From: an uncultured Lachnospiraceae bacterium
GTDB lineage: Bacteria; Bacillota; Clostridia; Lachnospirales; Lachnospiraceae
NCBI GenBank assembly: GCA_910579865.1
Contig: CAJTXA010000019.1
Coordinates: forward strand, 1 to 62,549
Direction: 5' to 3'
Length of the DNA: 62,549 bases
How positions within the stretch are numbered: the first letter of the stretch is position 1; every line of letters begins with the position of its first letter. The position numbers and the translations under genes were made by a program. Below, piece after piece: positions 25,096 through 35,216 of this stretch. The notes below the pieces were generated by a model. The model had not been told where the DNA came from, did no database searches, and saw only the letters and a program-made list of their open reading frames with translations.

Positions 25096-26055
25096 ATGAG
25101 TAGCAGAAACAATGAAGCGGTTTCGTCAAATGATAAGATGATTCTTAGCAATAAGGATAAACCTTTATCAGTTAGACTATATAAGTATCGCTGGATGTAT
25201 TTGATGTATCTGCCAGTATTTATCGTTTTGCTGATTTTCGAGTATATCCCAATGGTAGGTATTGTAATTGGTTTTTGTAATTATACACCATTTACTACAA
25301 AACCAGAATTTATTGGATTGAAAAATTTTCAAGTATTATTTGGAAGCGAACTATTTTGGCGATCTTTTAAAAATACTTTAATTATCAGCTCAGTAAATAT
25401 TGTGTTAAGTTTAACTACTTGTGTAGGTTTAGCGCTATTAATTGATGAAATTAAAACAGTGTGGTTTCGTAAGATTGTACAATCCATTATCTATATTCCG
25501 CATTTTATTTCTTGGGTTGTAGTTGCTTCAATTTTTACTATGATTTTGTCTCCTACTAGTGGTTTAATTAATGGATTTATTGAAAAATTAGGAGGAGATT
25601 CTATTTATTTTCTTGCTGATGAAAAATGGTGGCGTCCAATGTTGTGGATTATTGAACGATGGAAAGGAATTGGATGGGGAACCATTGTCTATATGGCAGC
25701 TTTAACTGGTGTGGATCAAGAAATGCATGAGGCGGCGACAATTGATGGAGCAAATCGTTGGCAAAGAGTGATGTATATTACAGTTCCTGCAATTAGTCCT
25801 ACTATTTTAGTTGTATTTATTATGGATCTTGCAAAGGTGTTAAATATCTTTGAACCAGTTTGGGTATTGCAGAATGCAGCAGTATTAAGTGTATCTGATG
25901 TTATTGGAACCTATGTATATCGAATTGGTATTACAAATGCACAATATGGTATGTCAACAGCGGCTGGATTATTCCGATCCGTTATTTCAGTTGTACTAGT
26001 AACACTTGCAAATCGAGCAAGTAGAAAAATACGTGGGGAGGGTATCTTGTCATGA
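25096..26055 (+). CDS. Sugar ABC transporter permease, LplB type
   Basis: 319 aa. The start is ATG 25096 behind GAGGAGGTT; an earlier TTG is less likely. It has six predicted membrane helices, with the family patterns YLMYLPVFIVLLIFEYIPM, a conserved GFCNYTPF and the EAA loop EMHEAATIDGANRWQRVMYI. The LplB class imports oligosaccharides such as galacturonides, xylo- or arabino-oligomers. It overlaps the second permease by four bases (ATGA). No ATPase gene lies in the cluster; such systems usually share an MsmX-type ATPase encoded elsewhere. Confidence 0.9.
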   Translation: MSSRNNEAVSSNDKMILSNKDKPLSVRLYKYRWMYLMYLPVFIVLLIFEYIPMVGIVIGFCNYTPFTTKPEFIGLKNFQVLFGSELFWRSFKNTLIISSVNIVLSLTTCVGLALLIDEIKTVWFRKIVQSIIYIPHFISWVVVASIFTMILSPTSGLINGFIEKLGGDSIYFLADEKWWRPMLWIIERWKGIGWGTIVYMAALTGVDQEMHEAATIDGANRWQRVMYITVPAISPTILVVFIMDLAKVLNIFEPVWVLQNAAVLSVSDVIGTYVYRIGITNAQYGMSTAAGLFRSVISVVLVTLANRASRKIRGEGILS

Positions 26056-26912
26056 ATGATAAATTTTCGTTTAAAAAAGGTCATCGAGGCAGAGCCATCT
26101 TTCTTATATGCAACTATATGTTTTTAATTGCATTGATGATTTGTATGACAATTCCTCTTCTAAAGGTTATGGTTGATTCGATAGATCCAACTACATATGG
26201 AATTCGACTTTTTCCAAAAAAAGTAGATTTTTCTGCTTATAAACATATTTTAAGTAGATCTTCGTTATACCGTCCTCTTTGGATTTCGGTATATTCTACA
26301 ATAGTTGCAACAGTAGTAGGACTTTTATTAACCACATTAGCTGGCTATGTTATTATCCAAAGAGAAATGCCAGGACATAAATTAATTGTAAATTCAATTA
26401 TGCTTACGATGTTGTTTTCTGGTGGTATGATTCCAACTTATTTAACGATTAAAACATTAGGTTTGATGAACAATGTTATGACTTGTATTTTACCAGTATG
26501 TTTAAGTTCTTATAATATTATCCTAATGAAGAGCTTTTTTGAAGGAATTCCTGGAACACTCTATGAGGCAGCAGAGTTAGATGGAGCCACGCCGGTGGGA
26601 ATTTTTGCAAGGATAGTATTGCCTCTTTCAAAACCAGCACTTGCTTCAATTGGTTTATTTATTGCAGTAGGTATGTGGAATAACTATATGAATTTTGTAC
26701 TTTATATTACAGATGCCAATAAAAAGAATTTCCAAGTAAAAGTACGTGAATTGATTTTAAATGATGGCTTGTCAGGAAGTAGTATTGATATTTCTGAGGA
26801 TATGTTAAAAAATGCAATGGTTGTTATTGTAGTAATGCCATTTTTGATTATCTACCCATTTCTACAAAAGTATTTTGTAAAGGGAGTTACAATTGGTGCA
26901 GTAAAAGGATGA
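26052..26912 (+). CDS. Sugar ABC transporter permease, YtcP type
   Basis: 286 aa with about six membrane helices. The EAA loop reads LYEAAELDGATPVGIFARIVLPLSKP, given by its start near residue 173. It pairs with the LplB-type permease, whose stop overlaps this start (ATGA), to form the membrane channel of a CUT1-family sugar importer. A lipoprotein gene for the binding protein follows 33 bases later. Usual length for the family. Confidence 0.9.
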   Translation: MNDKFSFKKGHRGRAIFLICNYMFLIALMICMTIPLLKVMVDSIDPTTYGIRLFPKKVDFSAYKHILSRSSLYRPLWISVYSTIVATVVGLLLTTLAGYVIIQREMPGHKLIVNSIMLTMLFSGGMIPTYLTIKTLGLMNNVMTCILPVCLSSYNIILMKSFFEGIPGTLYEAAELDGATPVGIFARIVLPLSKPALASIGLFIAVGMWNNYMNFVLYITDANKKNFQVKVRELILNDGLSGSSIDISEDMLKNAMVVIVVMPFLIIYPFLQKYFVKGVTIGAVKG

Positions 26913-26945
26913 TATAGAATATTATATTTAAGGAGGAAATTTGTT

Positions 26946-28472
26946 ATGAGAAAGAAAGGTATCATAGGGATTGCATTAGCGGCAGCAATGGCAGCAAGCT
27001 TATGTGCATGTGGAAATGAGAATAACTCAGGAACAACTACAAGTACAACAGCAGGAACAACGGCTGCACCAACAACGGCAGATCCATCTGGAAATGGAGA
27101 AACCACAGCAACTCCAGAAACAACAGCAAAAACAGTAGAAAAACCAGCATCAATTAGTTGGTGGACTCATGATGGATTAAATGAAGAAGATTATGTAAAA
27201 GAATGGGATGCAAAGTTTAGTGAAGTTTCAGGAGTTACAATGGAACATACACAGGTTTCGAACAATGAATATCATGAATTATTAGAAGTTGCATTTGCGT
27301 CTGGTACAGAACCAAATATTTTTGATTTATCTTGTGATCAAAAAGTAGCTTACTATGCAAGTCAAGGAGCGATTGCAGATTTAACAGATTTGATTCAAGA
27401 GTCTGGTATCTATGATAGAGTGGATCCGGCTGTATGGGAAGCAATTTCAATTGATGGACGTATCTATGGAATCCCAAGAGAAAATTCTGGTGGTGTAGTA
27501 AATTATGCAAGACAAGATTGGCTAGATCAGTTAGGATTAGCAGCTCCGAAGAATTTTGAAGAATACTTAAATATGTTACGTTCTTTCCGAGATAATGTAG
27601 AACAGTGTAAGATTCCACTTACTGTCCCTGGATTGCATCTTGCTATGAATCTTCCTGAATTTTACTGGGATTCAGAAGCAGATATTACCTATAAAGATGG
27701 TCAGTGGGTAGATGGTATGTTAGAAGAGAGTTTTTCCGGTGCAATGCAAAGACTACAAGATGCTTATGCAGAAGGGTTAATTGATACAGAAGCAGTTACC
27801 AATACAACGAGTGCATGTCGTGATAAATGGTATTCTGGCGAGGTTGGTGTATTTTCTTACTGGGCTGGTAAGTGGGGGAATACATTAGAAACTCGTATTC
27901 AAGAAAATTTCCCAGATGCAAAATTGGCAACATTAGATGCAATTGAAGAATCTTATTATAGACATAGTGGATTTAATATTCTTTGTATTGATGGAAGACT
28001 TTCTGAAGAAGAAATAGAAAAAGTATTCTATTCATTCTTTGGTACAATCTTTGATGGTGCAGAAGGACAAGAATTGATGTATTGTGGAGTAGAAGGCTTA
28101 CATTTTGAATACGATACAAATGGTGATATGCAATATTTGAATATGAAGTCTAATGCAGAATCTGTATTTCAGTCTGTATGGGGAAGTCCTTGGAGTGCAG
28201 TGGTAGCGTTTAATGATGAAACACATTTGCCAAAGCCATCAGATAAAGCAATTGAAACAGAAGAAGTTTTGGCAAGAACAGGAAAATATAAGGCTACAAC
28301 TCCTTCTTCGAATACATTAAATACAATTACTTCTGATTTAACAGCAATTCGTCAGGAAATGATTGCAAAAGTGATTATGGGAAGTATGACAGTAGAAGAA
28401 GGTATGGAAAGTTATGCAAAACAGGCAAAAGCACTTGGAATTGATCAGGTTTTAGCGGAAATGAATCAATAA
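26946..28472 (+). CDS. Sugar-binding lipoprotein of the ABC importer, copy 1
   Basis: 508 aa. The signal peptide (MRKKGIIGIALAAAMAASL) ends in a lipobox LCAC, placing the lipid-modified Cys near residue 21. A Thr/Ser/Ala-rich linker (about 25-60) then tethers the binding domain, which starts at PASISWWTHDGLNEEDYVKEW. This is an LplA-like extracellular solute-binding protein, about 60-65 percent identical by eye to the copy at 30996. The ribosome-binding site is AAGGAGGAAA. It is co-transcribed with the two permeases. The substrate is probably an oligosaccharide. Confidence 0.9.
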   Translation: MRKKGIIGIALAAAMAASLCACGNENNSGTTTSTTAGTTAAPTTADPSGNGETTATPETTAKTVEKPASISWWTHDGLNEEDYVKEWDAKFSEVSGVTMEHTQVSNNEYHELLEVAFASGTEPNIFDLSCDQKVAYYASQGAIADLTDLIQESGIYDRVDPAVWEAISIDGRIYGIPRENSGGVVNYARQDWLDQLGLAAPKNFEEYLNMLRSFRDNVEQCKIPLTVPGLHLAMNLPEFYWDSEADITYKDGQWVDGMLEESFSGAMQRLQDAYAEGLIDTEAVTNTTSACRDKWYSGEVGVFSYWAGKWGNTLETRIQENFPDAKLATLDAIEESYYRHSGFNILCIDGRLSEEEIEKVFYSFFGTIFDGAEGQELMYCGVEGLHFEYDTNGDMQYLNMKSNAESVFQSVWGSPWSAVVAFNDETHLPKPSDKAIETEEVLARTGKYKATTPSSNTLNTITSDLTAIRQEMIAKVIMGSMTVEEGMESYAKQAKALGIDQVLAEMNQ

Positions 28473-28499
28473 AATAGAAGAGATTTTAACATATGGGTT

Positions 28500-28533
28500 G
28501 TGCCGCAGAATATTTTGTTCTGCGGCACTTTAT
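28500..28533 (+). terminator. Terminator after binding protein copy 1
   Basis: A perfect 11-base stem, GTGCCGCAGAA and TTCTGCGGCAC, with a 7-base loop and a short T tract. Confidence 0.75.
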
Positions 28534-28567
28534 ACTACTATAAAAAAGAAATAGGATGGAGGAATGG

Positions 28568-30766
28568 ATGAAGGGGAATGTAATTATACATTTTTGGATT
28601 TCTTATATTACAGTTTTAATAATACCAATATTAGTAATTGCATTTGGAGTAATTGGTGCATTTTATATTGTGGAACAGGAAATTCAGGAATCCAATTTAA
28701 GTAAGATGGAACACAGTATTCAGTTAATTGAGAATGAATTAAAGGTTTTAGAGGCGAATGCAGTTCAGGCAATAGAGATTTCTTCTATTAAAAGTTCTAT
28801 GTTTTATGACTATATAGATGGAATTCGTATGCTGCAGATTAAAAAGGGAATTGATACATTAATGAATTTGTTTCAATATCAGGGAATTCACTTTGTGGAT
28901 AAATTTTATATCTACTATAATCGGCTGGACTATCTAATTTATGAGGGAGCTTTCTATAAAGAAAAATTATTTGTTAAAAATTATCTGTCTCAGTGGGGAT
29001 TAAAAGAAGCAGAGTGGAAGGAAAAGGTGATCAATTCTGATATTATAATGGCACAATATCAAAATACTTCTTCTAATTATTTACATTTTATTATGCCAAT
29101 TCATACTAGAGAGAAAAATGAAGGTGTTATGGTGTTTGTATTGAATCAGGATAAAATAATTGACTATTTTTCTTTTGCAAAAGAATATGGAGAGTATGCA
29201 GTTTATATTTTAGATTCGAAAAATCAAATACTTTTAAATAAGGATTCTAAGAAGGATAGAGAATTGGACTTATCACAGAAAAATATAGGAAAAATTTTTT
29301 TGGATATAAAGAAAGATCAGCTTTTATTTTCTATATCAAAAGATAAGGGATGGTCGTATTGTATAATTTTACCAGAAGGTGTAGTGGCGCATCGACTCTA
29401 TATTTTAAGAACACTTAGTATAATAGGTATGATAATAACAATACTAATTGGTCTTGTAATTTCCTTTTGGCTGGCTGTAAAAGAGGGAAAACCAATTAAT
29501 CAAATTTTTTCTGCAATAGAACAAGAAGAAACAAAAAAGAGAAATACCAAAGAATTAGGAAACCTGGTTACAGGAATTGTAAATTCAAATCAAAAGATGC
29601 AAAAAGAAATGAAAGAAAACCAACCATTTTTAAAAAAAGCATTGTTTCATGATCTGCTTACTTTAGATATAACAAATACAGAAGAATTGGCATATTTAGT
29701 AGAAAATGCAAAGATATATTTTAAAACAAATCAGTTTCGCTTCGTTTCTGTTCGGTTATTTGCTAATAATGATTTTTATGAAATTGATGAACAAACTTTA
29801 CAAGAAGTAAGAGTAATTATGCAGACAATACAAAAGTATCTAAAGGAACAAGTAAATGGAAGTGTTTGGTTTTATCAAAGCAATTATCTTTCTATGTTTT
29901 GCATTTTAGAAGAAGAGGAAAATGTTTCAATGATACAACGAATCACAGATACCCATAAGTGGTTATTACAAAATTATTCTACAGAATCAGATTGGGGAAT
30001 TAGTAGCGTTTGTCAGAGCGTAATCCATTTATGGAAATACTGTGAGGAAGCAGAAATGGCTCGAAGTCATTGTAAAGCAAGAGTTCATATTAGAGAATAT
30101 CAAACAGAGTTTGAAGATAAACAAAGCTATTATTTTCCAGAAACAGCAGAAGAGAGACTTTATAATTGTCTTTGTGCAGGAGATTTTTCTGCAATTTATA
30201 AAAATCTTTCCATTTTAGAAATCGAGAACTTTGAAAAACGAAATTTGAATTATAAAAACTTTGTTAAATTAAACACTAGACTAGTTCATCTATTGGAACT
30301 ATTTGAAGAGAAAGAAAAAGGAATTGGAGATTATATCATACAATTAAATCAAATTGTAGCAGAGGAGCAAGATCCAGAAAAAAATTACAGAAAAACACTA
30401 CAAGAGGCATTTGCCTATTTGGGTCAAAAAATGGATCAAGAAAAAAAGATAAATCAAAATCAATTGTTAGAAAGGATTAAAAATTATATTGAAGTAAATT
30501 ATATGGATTCTGAGCTTGGATTGGCAAGAGTAAGCAGAGAGTTTCAAATTTCCGAAGGATATGTTTCTACTTTGTTTAAAAAACAAGGGAATGAGAATTT
30601 TGCAGATTATGTAGAACAGATTCGAATGAAGAAGGCTTGTGAATTATTAAAAGAGAAGGAATATAGTGTAAAAAAGATTGCTTCTATGGTTGGCTATAAT
30701 AGTGTACAATCTTTTCGACGTGCTTTTAAGCGGGTACATGGAATTAATCCACGTGAGTATGATTAA
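28568..30766 (+). CDS. Membrane-bound AraC-type regulator, copy 2
   Basis: 732 aa from ATG 28568, which has GGAGGA just upstream; the in-frame ATG at 28556 has no such site. The layout copies regulator 1: helix (about 8-30, FWISYITVLIIPILVIAFG), outer sensor, second helix (about 280-305), long linker, then a C-terminal AraC domain (LGLARVSREFQISEGYVSTLF and VKKIASMVGYNSVQSFRRAF). The two differ mainly in the sensor half. It precedes a second sugar-binding lipoprotein. It probably controls that gene, or competes with copy 1, for a related sugar. Confidence 0.84.
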   Translation: MKGNVIIHFWISYITVLIIPILVIAFGVIGAFYIVEQEIQESNLSKMEHSIQLIENELKVLEANAVQAIEISSIKSSMFYDYIDGIRMLQIKKGIDTLMNLFQYQGIHFVDKFYIYYNRLDYLIYEGAFYKEKLFVKNYLSQWGLKEAEWKEKVINSDIIMAQYQNTSSNYLHFIMPIHTREKNEGVMVFVLNQDKIIDYFSFAKEYGEYAVYILDSKNQILLNKDSKKDRELDLSQKNIGKIFLDIKKDQLLFSISKDKGWSYCIILPEGVVAHRLYILRTLSIIGMIITILIGLVISFWLAVKEGKPINQIFSAIEQEETKKRNTKELGNLVTGIVNSNQKMQKEMKENQPFLKKALFHDLLTLDITNTEELAYLVENAKIYFKTNQFRFVSVRLFANNDFYEIDEQTLQEVRVIMQTIQKYLKEQVNGSVWFYQSNYLSMFCILEEEENVSMIQRITDTHKWLLQNYSTESDWGISSVCQSVIHLWKYCEEAEMARSHCKARVHIREYQTEFEDKQSYYFPETAEERLYNCLCAGDFSAIYKNLSILEIENFEKRNLNYKNFVKLNTRLVHLLELFEEKEKGIGDYIIQLNQIVAEEQDPEKNYRKTLQEAFAYLGQKMDQEKKINQNQLLERIKNYIEVNYMDSELGLARVSREFQISEGYVSTLFKKQGNENFADYVEQIRMKKACELLKEKEYSVKKIASMVGYNSVQSFRRAFKRVHGINPREYD

Positions 30767-30816
30767 ATTATAAAATAGAAACATTATATAATAAAACAAT
30801 TCGAAAAAATTTTCTT

Positions 30817-30862
30817 AGGAACGATTTTTTAACTATAAAAGTTAAAAAATTGTTCCTTTTTC
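30817..30862 (+). terminator. Terminator after regulator copy 2
   Basis: AGGAACGATTTTTTAAC pairs with GTTAAAAAATTGTTCCT (one G-T pair) and ends in TTTTTCT. It is a near copy of the hairpin at 24898. Confidence 0.85.
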
Positions 30863-30995
30863 TATAAGATTTCAACAAATCAATAAATCAATGGCACATT
30901 TTTATAGATAAAGATATGTCCCTTGTCAAAAATAGATCGTATATGTTAGATTGATTTTGTAAACAGAAGAAGGTTCAATAAGGAGGAATTGTATT

Positions 30996-32495
30996 ATGAG
31001 AAAGAAAGGCGCATTAGGAGTTACATTAGCAGTTGCATTGGTAGCTAGTCTATGTGGGTGCGGAGGGCAAAATTCTGAACAACAGACAACCACATTAAAT
31101 TCATCTAACAATCAGACAACGGCTTCTTTAGAAACAGAAGCAGTAGATAAAACAGTTGAAAAACCAGCATCAATTAGTTGGTGGACACATGATGGACTAA
31201 ATGAAGCGGATTATGTAAAAGAGTGGGATGCAAAGTTTCAGGAATTGACAGGAATTCAGTTAGAACATACACAGGTTGCTAATAATGAGTATGTAGAACT
31301 TTTAGAAGTAGCATTTGCTTCTGGAACAGAACCAAATGTATTCGACGTTTCTTGCGATCAGAAAGTTGCTTATTATGCTAGTCAAGGCGGAATTGCCGAT
31401 TTAACAGATTTAATTAAAAGTTCTGATCTATATAACCAAATTGATCCATCTATATGGGAAGCGATTTCAATTGATGGAAGGATTTATGGGATTCCAAAGG
31501 GAGAAGCATCTGGTATTGAAACTTATATAAGACAGGATTGGTTAGAACGATTAGGAATGGAAGTGCCTAAAAATTATGAGGAATATATCAATATGCTTCG
31601 AGCATTTCGAGACAATATTGAAGAATGTAGTGTTCCTGTAGTAGCACCAGGATTGCATCTAGCTATGAACCTTCCAGAATTTTATTGGGATGCAGAAGCA
31701 GGGTTTGCCTATGTAGACGGTCAATGGGTAGATGGTATGCTGGAAGAAAATTTTGCTGGAGCAATGCAGCGATTACAAGATGCTTATGCAGAAAAGCTAA
31801 TTGATATGGAAGTTATTACAAATACAACAAGTGCCTGTCGGGATAAATGGTATTCTGGCGAAGTTGGAGCATTTTCCTACTGGGGCGGTAAGTGGGGAGA
31901 TACTTTGACTTCTCGTTTAAAAGAGAATTTTCCTGATGCAAAAGTAACTGGAATGGAAGCGATTGATGAAAGTTACTATCGGTTTTCAAGTTTTACACTT
32001 TGGTGTATTGATGGACGTCTTCCTCAAGATCAAGTAGAGCAAGTATTTCGGCATTTCTTAGAATATATCAATGATGGAGCAGAAGGTCAGAAGTTATATT
32101 ATTGTGGAGTGGAGGGACTTCATTTTGATTATGATGCAAGTGGAAATATGGTATATAAAAATATGGTTTCCTCTCCAGAGAATACATTTCAGTCTGTATG
32201 GGGAACACCTTGGCAGGCAGTAGTACCTTTCCAAGAGCCAGATAAGGTTCCTCAGCCTTCAGATATTGTAATTGATACATTAGAAGTATTAAATAAAACA
32301 GGAGTTTATATGAAAACTACTCCAGTTTCAGAAACATTAAATCAAATTACTTCCGATTTAACTGTAATTCGGCAGGAGACAATTGCGAATATTGTAATGG
32401 GGAAAGTTTCCGTAGAAGATGGGCTTGCTTCTTATCGGTCTCAGGCAGAGTCACTTGGAATACAACAAGTTTTAAATGAGATGAACAGAAAATAG
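30996..32495 (+). CDS. Sugar-binding lipoprotein, copy 2
   Basis: 499 aa. Signal peptide MRKKGALGVTLAVALVASL with lipobox LCGC, a Ser/Thr/Asn-rich linker, then the binding domain from PASISWWTHDGLNEADYVKEW. It closely matches the protein at 26946 along its length, with differences in the ligand-contact half. AAGGAGGAATTG precedes the ATG. No permease genes are nearby. It must use the permeases at 25096-26912 or ones elsewhere, widening the range of sugars imported. It is followed by a GH43 gene. Confidence 0.89.
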   Translation: MRKKGALGVTLAVALVASLCGCGGQNSEQQTTTLNSSNNQTTASLETEAVDKTVEKPASISWWTHDGLNEADYVKEWDAKFQELTGIQLEHTQVANNEYVELLEVAFASGTEPNVFDVSCDQKVAYYASQGGIADLTDLIKSSDLYNQIDPSIWEAISIDGRIYGIPKGEASGIETYIRQDWLERLGMEVPKNYEEYINMLRAFRDNIEECSVPVVAPGLHLAMNLPEFYWDAEAGFAYVDGQWVDGMLEENFAGAMQRLQDAYAEKLIDMEVITNTTSACRDKWYSGEVGAFSYWGGKWGDTLTSRLKENFPDAKVTGMEAIDESYYRFSSFTLWCIDGRLPQDQVEQVFRHFLEYINDGAEGQKLYYCGVEGLHFDYDASGNMVYKNMVSSPENTFQSVWGTPWQAVVPFQEPDKVPQPSDIVIDTLEVLNKTGVYMKTTPVSETLNQITSDLTVIRQETIANIVMGKVSVEDGLASYRSQAESLGIQQVLNEMNRK

Positions 32496-32514
32496 AATAG
32501 AAAAAGTTTACAAC

Positions 32515-32556
32515 TGGCACTTTGATTTGTTGATTTAGAAATCAAGTGCCTTTTTT
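32515..32556 (+). terminator. Terminator between binding protein copy 2 and GH43
   Basis: GGCACTTTGATTT and AAATCAAGTGCC form an imperfect stem (one bulge), followed by T6. It ends 25 bases before the GH43 start, so read-through may feed that gene. Confidence 0.75.
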
Positions 32557-32581
32557 GATTAAAGGAAGGAATGATATACAG

Positions 32582-33988
32582 ATGAAACAAATTTTTAATC
32601 CTTATCTCCCTAGTTATGAATATATACCAGATGGAGAACCACATATTTTTGGGGAACGGCTTTATATTTATGGAAGTCATGATCGATTTGGGGGTGAAGA
32701 TTATTGTGTAAATGACTATGTATGCTGGTCGGCTCCTTTAGAAGATTTGTCAAACTGGAAATTTGAAGGAACAATTTATCGAAAAACACAACATCCTTAT
32801 TCAGTTGGGAGAAATATTTTATTTGCTCCAGATGTAGTACAAGGAAAGGATGGACGCTATTATCTTTACTATTCAGTAGCAGATTCAGCGATTATGTCTG
32901 TAGCTGTCTGTGATACTCCTGCTGGCTCTTATCAATACTATGGGGATGTGCGAGATAGAAATGGACATGTAGCTGGAAGCAGTTCAGGGGACTTTTTTCA
33001 GTTTGATCCGGGCGTTTTTTTAGATGAAGATGGACGAATCTTTTTATTTTCTGGATTTTGTCCTGGACGATTAGAAGATGCACAAGGAAGAAAGTTTGTA
33101 GGGTGTCATATGTGTGAATTAGAGGACGATATGATAACAATAAAACGAGGGCCAGAAATTATTCTTGATCGAAACACACCTTGTCCAGAGGAACAGCGTT
33201 ATTTTGAAGCTCCTTCTTTGCGGAAATTTCATGGAAGATATTATTTAATTTATTCTGTACGGATTGGTGGATTGCATTATTATATTAGTGATCGGCCAGA
33301 TGGAGGATATCGTTATGGAGGAAGAATTCATTCGACTTCTGATGTAGGAATAAATGGGCATAGTATAGAGAATCCAGCATATCCAAATGGAAATACACAT
33401 GGAAGTTTAATAGAGATTCAAGGAAATTATTATATTTTTGATCATCGGCTGACAAATCATTCTAGTTATTGTCGGCAAGGAGTAGCAGAACAGGTTTGGA
33501 TTGAAGAAGATGGAAGAATTTTGCAAGTAGAAGCAACTAGTTGTGGATTAAATAGAGGGCCGCTTTTGGGAATAGGAAGTTATCCCGCTTATATTGCATG
33601 TACATTAATCGATCAAAATCAATATATATCAAAAGAAGAGCAGAAAAAAAGGGGAATTTGTATCACGCAAGAAGGAGAAGATCGGGAGTGTGAACCAGGA
33701 CAGTTTATACAAAATATACAAGAGAATTGTCTGATTGGGTATAAGTATTTTTCGTTTACAGAAAATACCAAAGTTACTTTTACTGTTCGAGGAAATGCAG
33801 AAGGAAAGATACAAATAAGAACAACAGAAACAGGAAAAATAGAAGCAGAATTGGCATTGTATATCTGTAGTAAAGAATGGAAAAAGGTAACAGGAGAATT
33901 TTTTGTTCGTGGAGAGAAGAGTGGTTTTTATTTAGCATTTGTTGGAAGAGGCAGTTTTGATTTACTTACAATAGAGTTTGAAAAGTAG
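32582..33988 (+). CDS. Glycoside hydrolase family 43 enzyme
   Basis: 468 aa. The start at ATG 32582 follows AAAGGAAGGAATG; an earlier in-frame TTG at 32546 lies inside the terminator. A five-bladed propeller pattern is seen: YIPDGEPHIFGERLYIYGSHD with a family Asp, FAPDVVQGKDGRYYLYYS, and YFEAPSLRKFHGRYYLIYS with the likely acid Glu. The last ~120 residues look like a beta-sandwich carbohydrate-binding domain (ENTKVTFTVRGNAEGKIQI). There is no signal peptide, so it acts inside the cell on imported arabino- or xylo-oligosaccharides. The exact specificity cannot be read. Confidence 0.82.
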   Translation: MKQIFNPYLPSYEYIPDGEPHIFGERLYIYGSHDRFGGEDYCVNDYVCWSAPLEDLSNWKFEGTIYRKTQHPYSVGRNILFAPDVVQGKDGRYYLYYSVADSAIMSVAVCDTPAGSYQYYGDVRDRNGHVAGSSSGDFFQFDPGVFLDEDGRIFLFSGFCPGRLEDAQGRKFVGCHMCELEDDMITIKRGPEIILDRNTPCPEEQRYFEAPSLRKFHGRYYLIYSVRIGGLHYYISDRPDGGYRYGGRIHSTSDVGINGHSIENPAYPNGNTHGSLIEIQGNYYIFDHRLTNHSSYCRQGVAEQVWIEEDGRILQVEATSCGLNRGPLLGIGSYPAYIACTLIDQNQYISKEEQKKRGICITQEGEDRECEPGQFIQNIQENCLIGYKYFSFTENTKVTFTVRGNAEGKIQIRTTETGKIEAELALYICSKEWKKVTGEFFVRGEKSGFYLAFVGRGSFDLLTIEFEK

Positions 33989-33992
33989 GATA

Positions 33993-34046
33993 AAAAACGA
34001 AACTGTCATACATAAATTTTGTTTAGTATGACAGTTTCATTTTTTT
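33993..34046. terminator. Bidirectional terminator
   Basis: A perfect 13-base stem from GAAACTGTCATAC (33999-34011) to its complement (34026-34038), flanked by A6 on the left and T6 on the right. It serves GH43 and the convergent dehydrogenase, whose stop codon it just touches. Confidence 0.88.
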
Positions 34047-35004
34047 AGGATAATACAATATTACGAGGAATCTTATTTTGATATGCCTTTATATTTTGGC
34101 ATACTTCCTGCATAAGACGAGTTCTTGCTTCTACAGTTGCCCATGCAATATGAGGAGTAATAATAAGACGATTGCTATCTTTAAAGTTCACAAGCGGATT
34201 TTCCTTTGACATTGGTTCAATACATAACACATCTAATCCGGCTGCTAAAATTTCATTTTCTGTCAATGCCTTGTATAGTGCAGTTTCATCAATAATAGGG
34301 CCTCGTCCTACGTTGATTAAAATAGAAGAAGATTTCATTTGATGAAATGCTGCTTCATTAAAAAGATTTTGAGTAGCAGGTGTCAGTGGGGCATGAATAG
34401 AGATAATATCCGAACATTGCAATAAAGTTGGAAAATCTGTCTGTTGATAATTTGGGTTTTGATTTTTTCCAGAGGTAAAGTAATATATAACATTGCAACC
34501 AAAAACTTTGGCTATCTCTGCTACTTGTTTTCCAATATCGCCTAATCCTACAATTCCCCATGTTTTTCCATTTAATTCATGGAATTTATTTTCAAAGTGG
34601 GTAAATAAAATATCATTGACATATTGTTCTGATTTTACATAATTATCATAATAATAACATTTTTCTAATAGATAGAATAAGAGAGCGAATGTATGTTGTG
34701 CTACAGATTGGGTAGAATAACCTTTTACATTCGTTACTGTAATTTGTCTCGCTTTTGTATAGTTTAAATCGATGATGTTAGTTCCAGTTGCAGTGACCCC
34801 AATATAGTGGATAGAGGGATTAGGACCAAGTGTATCTTCTGTTACTGGAACCTTGTTTGTAATTAAAATATCTGCTCCTTCACAGCGGGATTGAAGCTCT
34901 TCTGGTTTTGTATGGCCGTATCGGATTACTTCACCTAATTCTTGAAAAGATTCAAATGAAATATCATTTCCTAGTGTATCAGCATCTGCAAAAATAATCT
35001 TCAT
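34045..35004 (-). CDS. D-2-hydroxyacid dehydrogenase (glycerate dehydrogenase-like)
   Basis: 319 aa from ATG at 35004; a TTG start six codons upstream is less likely. The Rossmann motif is GIVGLGDIGKQVAEIAK. The catalytic Arg lies in NVGRGPIIDE, the Glu in CIEPMSKENPL and the His in ITPHIAWAT. It probably reduces hydroxypyruvate to D-glycerate or acts on a similar 2-keto acid with NADH. No good ribosome-binding site is visible. It converges on GH43 and shares its terminator. The glycerate kinase at 21419 would use the product if glycerate is made. Confidence 0.86.
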   Translation of the reverse strand: MKIIFADADTLGNDISFESFQELGEVIRYGHTKPEELQSRCEGADILITNKVPVTEDTLGPNPSIHYIGVTATGTNIIDLNYTKARQITVTNVKGYSTQSVAQHTFALLFYLLEKCYYYDNYVKSEQYVNDILFTHFENKFHELNGKTWGIVGLGDIGKQVAEIAKVFGCNVIYYFTSGKNQNPNYQQTDFPTLLQCSDIISIHAPLTPATQNLFNEAAFHQMKSSSILINVGRGPIIDETALYKALTENEILAAGLDVLCIEPMSKENPLVNFKDSNRLIITPHIAWATVEARTRLMQEVCQNIKAYQNKIPRNIVLS

Positions 35005-35187
35005 AAATTTTAATAGGCACAAAATCCAACTTTAAAAAGTGGGAGAAGTACCATTCTCCTTTCTTTTCTTGACAAAATAAACTTACTGTTTTATATTAGA
35101 AAAATGGTTTTATATTTTTTATATTATCATAGAAAACTTAAGGAGACAAGAGAGATTTCTTTTATAGATTGATTAGGAATGTCTTCC

Positions 35188-35216
35188 TTGACATTTTCCA
35201 TAACTATTGTTAAAGT
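35188..35216 (+). promoter_or_regulatory. Promoter of the racemase/Dlt-like operon
   Basis: TTGACA (35188-35193) and TAAAGT (35211-35216) are 17 bases apart, about 73 bases before the racemase start. Confidence 0.65.
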
